From the NCBI GenBank assembly GCA_052390415.1, contig JBQTGY010000085.1, positions 1 through 56,387 of the forward strand: a stretch of 56,387 bases of DNA, read 5' to 3'. Position 1 is the stretch's first letter. Every line of letters begins with the position of its first letter. Source of the stretch: JANNWF01 sp052390415 (GTDB taxonomy: Bacteria; Pseudomonadota; Gammaproteobacteria; Xanthomonadales; Xanthomonadaceae). A program made the position numbers and the translations under genes. Of the stretch, positions 49,790 through 56,387 are shown piece after piece. The notes beneath the pieces are model-generated. The model was given only the letters and a program-made list of their open reading frames with translations. It was not told where the DNA came from and did not search any database.

Positions 49790-50491
49790 TTGGTTAGGTC
49801 CCCTGCCCTGCACACTGAACTTCGCGTGCTGTTGGTCGAAGACGACCTCGATGTGGCCTCGGCTATCGGTGACTACCTGGAGGCCCATGGCCTGCAGGTC
49901 GACTTCGCCTACAGCGCGATGGAAGCACGTGCCCGGGTTGCGGGCAGCGAGTTCGATATGTTGTTGCTGGATGTGCAATTGCCCGGCGAAACCGGCCTGC
50001 AGCTTTGCCAGCAGCTCAAACAGGCTGGGCTGCAGACACCCTCGTTGTTCTTGACTGCGCGCGGTGGTTTGGCTGACAGGCTGGCTGGTTTTGCGGCTGG
50101 CGGCATCGACTACATCGTCAAACCGTTCGAGCCGGCCGAGCTGCTGGCGAGAATTCGCGCCCTGTGCGGCTTGCAGCGCGCTACCGGTCGGTTATGTGTG
50201 CAGGCCGCTGGTTACCGACTGCACCCACAATCCGGCGTGCTTGAGCGCGGCGAACACAGTCTCGTTTTGCATGCGGCCGGCGTGGCGCTGCTGGAGCGAC
50301 TCATGCAGACCAGCCCCGGATGCGTGTCGCGACAGCAGCTGATGCACGCGTTGTGGGGTGAACAAACACCGGCCAGTGACCCGCTGCGAACTCACATCTA
50401 TGAACTTCGCCAAGCCATGTTGGCACAGTTCGGCGAGGCTCCGATCCACACCGTGCGCGGTCTTGGTTACCGCTTCGCAGTGACGCCATGA
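49790..50491 (+). CDS. OmpR/PhoB-family response regulator
   Basis: A 233-residue DNA-binding regulator. The receiver has VLLVEDDLDVAS with the acidic pair, LLLDVQLPGETG with the phospho-acceptor Asp61, and DYIVKPFEPAEL with the conserved Lys. The C-terminal winged helix is recognisable by CVSRQQLMHALWG, DPLRTHIYELRQ and IHTVRGLGYRF. The start is set at TTG 49790 because GGAGG lies 6 nt upstream; another TTG directly precedes it. The following kinase gene overlaps by 4 nt (ATGA), so they are a pair. Targets are unknown. Confidence 0.92.
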   Translation: MVRSPALHTELRVLLVEDDLDVASAIGDYLEAHGLQVDFAYSAMEARARVAGSEFDMLLLDVQLPGETGLQLCQQLKQAGLQTPSLFLTARGGLADRLAGFAAGGIDYIVKPFEPAELLARIRALCGLQRATGRLCVQAAGYRLHPQSGVLERGEHSLVLHAAGVALLERLMQTSPGCVSRQQLMHALWGEQTPASDPLRTHIYELRQAMLAQFGEAPIHTVRGLGYRFAVTP

Positions 50492-51699
50492 CCGGCCAGA
50501 CCAGCCTCGCCGGGCTACTTACCCGGCAGTGGATCGGCTTTGGCTTGGTCATCCTGCTCGGCAGCAGCTCGTTCGCACTGCTGGCCTTGTTCGTGCTGGA
50601 AGACAGCTTCATCGATGCGCGCCTGCGCGAAGTGGCAGCGATGCACGCTGACTCGCCGGCATCGCCACTGCCGCAAGGCTATGCGCGGCTCGAACAGGCG
50701 CAGTTGGACACGGAACTGTTGGAGCGCACGCATGGCATGCGCGAGGGTTGGATTCGCGAGTTTCGCTTGCGCGATGGTCGTTACCTGCATGTGCTGGCCT
50801 TGCCTACCCCAGTTCACCGACCCGCATTCTTGCTATTTGAAGCCAAGGCCGCGCTGCGAGTGAACCAGTCATTGCCGCGCGGATTGCTGGTTTTGCTTGC
50901 GTCGGCAACCGTCCTGATTGGCTTGGCGTGGTTACTTGCAACACGGTTCGTCAACCGCTTGGACTCGCGCATGCAGGCGCTGCTGTCCGCCGCCGCCAAC
51001 AACGATTGCGGCCATGCACTGCGTCTGAGCGCTGCGGCAGAGCCGATTCTGGAACTGCGCGCCTTGGGTTTGGCCTTGGCCGACGCGTGGCAAGCGCGGC
51101 TGGACGCGCTGGCTCGTGAATCCGAAACCCTCGCCTTTCTGGCGCATGAGCTGCGTACACCCTTGCAATCCGCGCGCGGCAGCTTGGCCTTGTTGAGGCA
51201 GCAGCCTGGGCATGCGCAGGCGATGGCGAGACTGCAACGCGCCATCAATCGTTTGAGCCGCGGCAGTCACGCGGTGCTGCTGTTGGCAAGCGGAGAAATT
51301 GAGATTCCGCGGCGCGGTTCGGCGATCCGGCCCATCGTCTTGGCCTTGCTCGAAGAATTTGCCGCGATGGCGGACGCTCGCGCGCAGTGTTTTGCGCTGG
51401 AGATCGACGTCGACGCCGAATGGTCGCTATCGGAGGAGGTTGCCGAAACCGTGCTCGCCAACCTGATTCTCAACGCGATCAGCCACGGCGGGGCCGGCAG
51501 CATTCACATTCAATGGGCGGATAACGAGCTGTCGATCAGCAATCCGCTTGACGTTTTGCACGGCGATGCCGGTGGCAGCGCCGGGTTTGGCCTGGGTCTG
51601 GAACTCAGTCGAAGGCTGTTGGCTCGGTTCGCCTGGCGGCTGCATCAAGCCCAGCACGCCGACCGGATGGTGACTCGGCTGCAAACCTCCGTGCGCTGA
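50488..51699 (+). CDS. Sensor histidine kinase
   Basis: A 403-residue inner-membrane kinase, partner of the adjacent regulator. Helices at ~18-38 and ~132-152 enclose a periplasmic domain of about 90 residues with no named fold. The dimerisation helix contains LAHELRTPLQ with phospho-His220. NLILNAISHGGAG is the N box and GFGLGLELSRRLL the G2 region of the ATPase domain. The HAMP-like linker is short. It has the same domain order as small QseC/PmrB-type kinases. The ATG at 50488 overlaps the regulator stop. Confidence 0.9.
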   Translation: MTGQTSLAGLLTRQWIGFGLVILLGSSSFALLALFVLEDSFIDARLREVAAMHADSPASPLPQGYARLEQAQLDTELLERTHGMREGWIREFRLRDGRYLHVLALPTPVHRPAFLLFEAKAALRVNQSLPRGLLVLLASATVLIGLAWLLATRFVNRLDSRMQALLSAAANNDCGHALRLSAAAEPILELRALGLALADAWQARLDALARESETLAFLAHELRTPLQSARGSLALLRQQPGHAQAMARLQRAINRLSRGSHAVLLLASGEIEIPRRGSAIRPIVLALLEEFAAMADARAQCFALEIDVDAEWSLSEEVAETVLANLILNAISHGGAGSIHIQWADNELSISNPLDVLHGDAGGSAGFGLGLELSRRLLARFAWRLHQAQHADRMVTRLQTSVR

Positions 51700-51706
51700 G
51701 CTGCTC

Positions 51707-52351
51707 TCAGTGCCCGTTGCCGTTCTTGAGCGGGCGCGGGCTGTGATCCATCAAGCGATCTGTCCACGCAATGCCGATCGCCGACAGGATGAAGATGGTG
51801 TGGATGATGGTCTGCCACATCACGCCGACCGAGGTCACCGTATTGCAAACCACCAGCACCTTGCTGGTCGCGGCCGCAGCCGTCATCGCTGCCGTTGCGG
51901 CAATGCCTTCGGGGCTGGCGCAATGCGGCAACCCGCCCAAGGAACCCGCTTCGATGAAGGTCTTCAACAGGTGAATCGAGCTGATGCCGATGATCGCCAT
52001 CGCCAATTTCACCTTCAGCACCGAGGCGTTGACGTGGCTCAGCCACTCGGGCTGATCCGGATGACCTTGCAGGCGCAACCGCGAGACGAAGGTTTCGTAA
52101 CCGCCAACGATGACCATCATCAGCAGGTTGGAAATCATCACGACGTCGATCAGACCCAGCACGATCAACATCATTTCCTGCTCGCCCAAGCTCACTGCAC
52201 CTTGCACCAGGTGCAGCAACTCCTTGACGAACAGCACCACGTATACGCCTTGCGCAATGATCAACCCCAGATACAGCGGCAGCTGCAGCCAGCGCGAGCT
52301 GAAAATCAGGGTGGGCAGCGGGCTCATCTGCGAAGTGTTTTCTTTGCTCAT
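51707..52351 (-). CDS. YqhA/UPF0114 family membrane protein
   Basis: A 214-residue protein from ATG 52351. SSRWLQLPLYLGLIIAQGVYV, MLIVLGLIDVVMISNLLMMVIVGGYE and VKLAMAIIGISSIHLLKTFIEA (read in parts) match the UPF0114 blocks, with three or four membrane helices. It is longer than E. coli YqhA (164) because of a ~40-residue insert with two Cys (GLPHCASPEG and VVCNTV) before the last helix. Function unknown in the family. It converges with the histidine-kinase gene, with only 7 nt between their ends, and follows the symporter gene by 86 nt. Confidence 0.85.
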   Translation of the reverse strand: MSKENTSQMSPLPTLIFSSRWLQLPLYLGLIIAQGVYVVLFVKELLHLVQGAVSLGEQEMMLIVLGLIDVVMISNLLMMVIVGGYETFVSRLRLQGHPDQPEWLSHVNASVLKVKLAMAIIGISSIHLLKTFIEAGSLGGLPHCASPEGIAATAAMTAAAATSKVLVVCNTVTSVGVMWQTIIHTIFILSAIGIAWTDRLMDHSPRPLKNGNGH

Positions 52352-52437
52352 TGAAAGATGGCTTGTTCGACTGGCATTCGCGCCGGGGCCGCGTGATGTT
52401 GGGCCACCTTTCTGAAAATTCAATGACGTCTCGGCCG

Positions 52438-53745
52438 CTAACTGGTTCCTTCGACAGCAGTTGCCGCAGTCACCGCGTCATCCGATTCCCCGCGTGCCAC
52501 CACCACCGCGCCGACCAGATCGCCCGTCACGTTGACCGTGGTACGACACATGTCGAGAAAGCGATCGACACCGAGGATCAGGCCGATGCCCTCGGGTGGA
52601 ATGCCAAACATCACCAGGATCATCGCGATCACGGGCAGTGAGCCGCCGGGAACGCCGGCTGCGCCGATGCCACCGAGAATGCAGATCATCAGCACGCTGA
52701 TCTGCTGCACCATCGACAGCTCGACGCCGAAGAACTGGGCGAGGAACAGCACGGTGATGCCTTCGAACAACGCCGTGCCATTCATGTTGGCTGTGGCCCC
52801 CAGCGTGCACACGAAACGTCCCACGCGGCGCGGCACGCCAAGGCGCTCCTCGGCAACCATCAGCGTGGTCGGTAGCGTCGCCGAACTCGACGAGGTTGAG
52901 AACGCGGTCAGGATCGCGGGCTCGGCGCGCTTGAAGAATTCCAGTGGCGACATGCCGCCTACAAACTTCACCAACAGCGGGAACACGACGAAAAAGTGGA
53001 TCGACAGCGCCAGCACCACGGTGCCGACGAAACGCGCCAACTGAAACAGCACATCGATACCGAGCTTGGCCGTGATGGAGAACAGCAGCGCGGCGACCGC
53101 ATACGGGGCCAACTGGATCACCCAGTCGATCAACCGCAGGCAAATGTCGTAGACACCTTGCACCGCGCCGAGAAAACTCCGGGTACCGTCACTGCGCACC
53201 ACCGTCGCCGCAATGCCGAACATCAGCGCGAAGAACATCACGCCGATCAGGTCGCCATTGGCAGCCGCCGCGACCGGATTGCGCGGCACGATGTTGAGCA
53301 GCAGGTCGAGCGCCGAAAAGCCTTCCTTCTTGGCGATGATCGCACCGGTGCTATCGGCGGAACTGGCGAGGATCGACTGCCCCACTTCTGGTGACAGCCC
53401 AACGCCTGGCTGCAACAGGTTCACGGTGATCAAACCGATGGTCACGGCAATACCGGTAACCACCATGATGTAGAGCAACGTCTTGCCGCCGATGCGACCG
53501 AGCGAACCCGGATCGCCGATCTCGACGACGCCCAGCACCAATGCTGAGAACACCAGGGGAACGACCAGCATGAACAGGAGACGCAGGAACACCTGACCCA
53601 CTGGATTGGCGACGTAAGTGACCAATGCGTTGAGCCAATCAGAATCCGCAGCCATGACGTTGGCGAGAATTCCCGCAACAGCGCCAGCCACGAAGCCGAT
53701 CAGCATCTTGGTGTGCAGGGGCATTCCCTTGGACGCAGTGCTCAT
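52438..53745 (-). CDS. Dicarboxylate/amino acid:cation symporter (DAACS/SLC1 family)
   Basis: A 435-residue secondary transporter. The Ser-rich HP1 loop is AFSTSSSSATLPTT. TM7 reads GATANMNGTALFEG, where the sodium-binding NMDGT motif is NMNGT. HP2 has GGIGAAGVPGGSLPVIAMIL and TM8 VDRFLDMCRTTVNVTGD with the Asp, Arg and Asn that bind the substrate's amino and carboxylate groups. This is the GltP/GltT/DctA family; the Arg in TM8 suggests an acidic substrate such as glutamate, aspartate or a C4-dicarboxylate. The ATG at 53745 is the natural start. It is probably its own transcription unit. Confidence 0.93.
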   Translation of the reverse strand: MSTASKGMPLHTKMLIGFVAGAVAGILANVMAADSDWLNALVTYVANPVGQVFLRLLFMLVVPLVFSALVLGVVEIGDPGSLGRIGGKTLLYIMVVTGIAVTIGLITVNLLQPGVGLSPEVGQSILASSADSTGAIIAKKEGFSALDLLLNIVPRNPVAAAANGDLIGVMFFALMFGIAATVVRSDGTRSFLGAVQGVYDICLRLIDWVIQLAPYAVAALLFSITAKLGIDVLFQLARFVGTVVLALSIHFFVVFPLLVKFVGGMSPLEFFKRAEPAILTAFSTSSSSATLPTTLMVAEERLGVPRRVGRFVCTLGATANMNGTALFEGITVLFLAQFFGVELSMVQQISVLMICILGGIGAAGVPGGSLPVIAMILVMFGIPPEGIGLILGVDRFLDMCRTTVNVTGDLVGAVVVARGESDDAVTAATAVEGTS

Positions 53746-53985
53746 CGGTCAGGCCCCTTGGTTCGCTGCTGGTGTAAGTCGGTGCAAAACACGGATCTTG
53801 TGCGAATGCGGCGCTGGGCGTGACGATGGCCAACCGGCGGTCTGTAGCCGCCGCTGCAGGAGTTTACACGACAACCAACCGGGGACCGCGGTCCACCAGG
53901 ATCGCGATACAAGGTCACTCCCACACCGAAGTCGCTACAGCAGCCACGAACCGGACGTTGCAGCAGGCCCATGGAAAAAGGCGGG

Positions 53986-54747
53986 CTAGCTCCGCAACTT
54001 CCACCCCGTCCGAAAAATCCACCAGATCGCCGTCAAACACGCACTCAAAAACAGACAGATCATCGACGTGCTGATGATCACGCTGACGTCAGCGACACCG
54101 AAGAAACTCCAGCGCATGCCGGAGATCAGATACACGATCGGGTTGAACAGCGAGATGGTTTGCCAGACCGGTGGCAGCATGTCGATGGAATAAAACGCGC
54201 CGCCGAGAAAGGTCAGCGGGGTCAGGATCATCATCGGCACCACTTGCAGCTTCTGCCAGTCGGTGGCCCACAGGCCGATCAGAAATCCGAACAGGCTGAA
54301 GCTCATCGCGGTGAGCAACATGAAGATCACCATCCACAGCGGATGCGCGATCTCGAAATCCACGAAGGCGCGGGCGGTGAGCAGGATCAGCATGCCGATG
54401 ATCAGCGACTTGGTGGTCGCCGCACCGACATAACCGAGCACGACCTCCACAAATGACACCGGCGCCGACAGCAGCTCATAGATGGTGCCCGACCACTTGG
54501 GCATGTAGATGCCAAAGCCGGCGTTCGACACGCTCTCATTGAGCAGCGACAACATGATCAGGCCGGGGATGATGAAGGCCGCGTAGGACACACCGCCTAC
54601 TTCGCCCATGCGCGATCCGATGGCTCCGCCAAACACGACGAAGTACAGGCACGTGGTCAGCACCGGCGACGCCAGGCTCTCGCCAATGGTGCGAAACGTT
54701 CGCGCCATCTCGAACCGATAGATTGCTCGGATCGCGTGGGTATTCAT
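53986..54747 (-). CDS. ABC-2 type transporter permease (YadH-like)
   Basis: A 253-residue permease with six hydrophobic segments. YAAFIIPGLIMLSLLNESVSNAGFGIYMPKWSGTIYELLSAPVS, read in parts, and FLGGAFYSIDMLPP with FNPIVYLISGMRWSFFG are the conserved ABC-2 blocks also present in E. coli YadH. Its start overlaps the ATPase gene by 4 nt. The exporter's substrate is not known in the family. Confidence 0.9.
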   Translation of the reverse strand: MNTHAIRAIYRFEMARTFRTIGESLASPVLTTCLYFVVFGGAIGSRMGEVGGVSYAAFIIPGLIMLSLLNESVSNAGFGIYMPKWSGTIYELLSAPVSFVEVVLGYVGAATTKSLIIGMLILLTARAFVDFEIAHPLWMVIFMLLTAMSFSLFGFLIGLWATDWQKLQVVPMMILTPLTFLGGAFYSIDMLPPVWQTISLFNPIVYLISGMRWSFFGVADVSVIISTSMICLFLSACLTAIWWIFRTGWKLRS

Positions 54748-55673
54748 TGTGGCGCTCGCAGCAGGTTGACGAAGATGTCTTCCAGCGACGACTCGCGTGA
54801 ATGCAGATCGCGGAAGTGGATGCCCTCGTCTTGCAAGCGCTTCAGCAGACTGGCGATGCCCGTGCGTTCTCGTTGCGTGTCGAAGGTGTAGATCAGCTGC
54901 TCGCCGCCTTGCACGACCTCCAGACCCAGGTCGTCGACGCTGGTGGGAAGCGCACCCGTCAGCGGCGTCTGCAGCGTCAGCACCAACTGCTTCTTGCCGA
55001 GCTTCTGCATCAGGGTCGCTTTGTCTTCCACCAATAACAGCTCACCGCGATTGACCACGCCAATACGGTCCGCCATCAACTGCGCTTCTTCGATGTAATG
55101 GGTAGTCAGAATGATGGTGACGCCGCGCTCGCGCAGGCCGGCAACCATCTTCCACATGTCGCGGCGCAGCTCGACATCCACCCCGGCGGTAGGTTCATCC
55201 AGAAACAGGATCGACGGTTCATGTGCCAGCGCCTTGGCGATCAAGACGCGGCGCTTCATGCCGCCAGAGAGTTGCATGATCTTGCTGTCGCGCTTGTCCC
55301 ACAGCGACAGGTCGCGCAGGACTTTTTCCAGATGTTGTGGATTCGGTGGTTTGCCGAACAGGCCGCGCGAGAATCGCAGCGTCGCCCACACGGTCTCGAA
55401 GGTATCGGTTGAAAGCTCTTGTGGCACCAGACCGATGCAGGCACGCGCCTGCCGATACTCGTTGATGACGTCGAAACCGTTTGCTTTCACCGTGCCGGAT
55501 GTCGGCTTGACGATGCCACAGGTGATCCCGATCAGCGTGGTCTTGCCTGCGCCATTGGGGCCAAGCAAGGCAAAGATCTCGCCTTGTTTGATCTCAAGAT
55601 CGACGCCCTTCAAGGCCTGAAAGCCACCTGCGTAGGTCTTGCTGAGTTGCTTGATGCTGATGGCGGCGGTCAC
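54744..55673 (-). CDS. ABC transporter ATP-binding protein (YadG-like)
   Basis: A 309-residue ATPase. Walker A is GPNGAGKTT (38-46), the Q-loop region IGLVPQE, the signature LSGGMKRRV, Walker B SILFLDEPTAGVD and the switch TTHYIEEA. The sequence and length closely follow E. coli YadG (308), including FETVWATL and a C-terminal ~80-residue regulatory part. It forms an exporter with the downstream permease. The ATG at 55673 follows the HNH gene after 73 nt. Confidence 0.93.
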   Translation of the reverse strand: MTAAISIKQLSKTYAGGFQALKGVDLEIKQGEIFALLGPNGAGKTTLIGITCGIVKPTSGTVKANGFDVINEYRQARACIGLVPQELSTDTFETVWATLRFSRGLFGKPPNPQHLEKVLRDLSLWDKRDSKIMQLSGGMKRRVLIAKALAHEPSILFLDEPTAGVDVELRRDMWKMVAGLRERGVTIILTTHYIEEAQLMADRIGVVNRGELLLVEDKATLMQKLGKKQLVLTLQTPLTGALPTSVDDLGLEVVQGGEQLIYTFDTQRERTGIASLLKRLQDEGIHFRDLHSRESSLEDIFVNLLRAPQ

Positions 55674-55746
55674 GCGACGTCCTTGTTATTCGTTCCCAAC
55701 GATACGATCCATCCATATCAGAGCGGATCCCCCAGCCGCTGAGTCG

Positions 55747-56124
55747 TCAATCCCGTTTGAGCAGCGACTTCAGATTCGCGAATGGATTGCTGGTCGCCGC
55801 CGCTGTCTTTTCAGTTCCGCCCAACGCGTTCCCAGCGGCATGATCGATCAGGCGCGAATGCTCGTTGTCGTGACAGTAGATACACAACAACTCCCAGTTG
55901 CTGCCGTCCTCGGGGTTGTAGTCGTGATCGTGGTTGCGATGATGGACAGTGAGTTCACGCAGGTTGCTGCGATCGAACTCGCGTGCACAGCGACCGCATA
56001 TCCATGGATACATGGCGAGGGCGCGATCACGATAACCCTTGCTGCGCTGATCAGAAGTGCGCCGCGCGTCGGCGATGATCCTGTCGACATCGGCGGATGG
56101 TAGAACGGATTTCTCGGTTGCCAC
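55747..56124 (-). CDS. yajD: YajD-like HNH nuclease
   Basis: A 125-residue protein from GTG 56124 (TTG at 56139 also possible). YPWICGRCAREF, NLRELTVHHRNHDHDYNPEDGSNWELLC (read in parts) and CIYCHDNEHS give an HNH site with two CxxC zinc knuckles, in the same order and spacing as E. coli YajD. The C-terminal NPFANLKSLLKRD also matches. Its cellular role is not established. The gene is followed by the ABC genes and preceded by the palindromic element at 56229. Confidence 0.92.
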   Translation of the reverse strand: MATEKSVLPSADVDRIIADARRTSDQRSKGYRDRALAMYPWICGRCAREFDRSNLRELTVHHRNHDHDYNPEDGSNWELLCIYCHDNEHSRLIDHAAGNALGGTEKTAAATSNPFANLKSLLKRD

Positions 56125-56228
56125 GGATTCACTCAGCAATGGAAAGTTGGACGCCTAGACTGTAGCAAAACGCTTTCTCCGGATTCCGCTGCGCGGCATT
56201 CAGGCAAAGTCGCAGCGAACAAACGCCC

Positions 56229-56322
56229 GCTTCAAGGAGGGCGTCGCTCCTGCGACGCTGCTTTTGGCGACTCCCCGTGCAGTGCAACAGCGGCCGCGCG
56301 GGAGCGCGGCCCTCCTTGAAGC
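56229..56322. repeat. 94-bp palindromic repeat element
   Basis: The outer 14 bases (GCTTCAAGGAGGGC) and their exact complement form the ends, and pairing continues to 20 of 22 positions (GCTCC/GGAGC). The inner part has GTCGC-TCCT-GCGAC and a GCGCGGGAGCGCG stretch. No transposase or gene lies within. Its relative is at 49592-49686. Confidence 0.75.
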
Positions 56323-56387
56323 AGTGCTGTTTCGGTGCTCACTAGTGGACTGTAACGGACAAATCGAAAGTAGCTCGCTCGGTCTGG

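Overview
This is a GC-rich gammaproteobacterial chromosome segment, most likely from the Lysobacterales/Xanthomonadales. The placement is an inference from the RfaH and EPS-type MarR regulators, a recC-recB-recD operon, a YajD-type nuclease and several dispersed palindromic repeats. About 46 protein genes are supported. No rRNA, tRNA, CRISPR array or insertion sequence was seen.

Region 1 (1-30426) is a surface or extracellular polysaccharide locus, almost all on the minus strand, so it reads from right to left. It begins with a WecA-like initiating phosphosugar transferase, a PHP-type tyrosine phosphatase, a Wza-like outer-membrane lipoprotein and a Wzc-like tyrosine autokinase. Three poorly characterised envelope genes follow: a J-domain/transmembrane/NTF2-like fusion, a TPR protein with a jelly-roll-like end, and a small secreted FecR-like protein. 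Next come an array of 33-bp hairpin repeats and an O-antigen ligase/polymerase-type membrane protein. UDP-glucose dehydrogenase and UDP-xylose synthase precede rfaH. Immediately after rfaH lies a 12/12 match to the RfaH recruitment site (ops), 23 nt before an EPS-associated MarR regulator whose GTG start has no visible Shine-Dalgarno. Downstream are galE, a Wzm/Wzt ABC exporter, several methyltransferases, sugar epimerases, four or more glycosyltransferases and an acetyltransferase. Many neighbouring genes overlap by 4 nt, using ATGA, GTGA, TTGA and once apparently CTGA. The layout suggests that RfaH is made just before the long distal operon that it probably antiterminates. The last glycosyltransferase runs off the left edge, and one methyltransferase gene (563-1249) is on the plus strand.

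Region 2 (30714-43125) is housekeeping: an FMN/Fe-S glutamate-synthase-like oxidoreductase, recD, recB and recC in overlapping order, then a histidine/aromatic ammonia-lyase with an insertion.

Region 3 (43240-56387) holds a beta-propeller/Y_Y_Y/GGDEF sensor, a wax-ester synthase/DGAT-type acyltransferase, a membrane-anchored DJ-1/PfpI protein, an OmpR-type response regulator with its histidine kinase, a YqhA/UPF0114 protein, a dicarboxylate/amino-acid symporter, a YadG/YadH-type ABC transporter and a YajD-like HNH nuclease.

Repeats in gene gaps include CGGGACT-type heptamer runs, a pair of related 20-bp-stem hairpins and a pair of about 95-bp palindromic elements. All functional calls rest on motif reading by eye. 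No searches were run.
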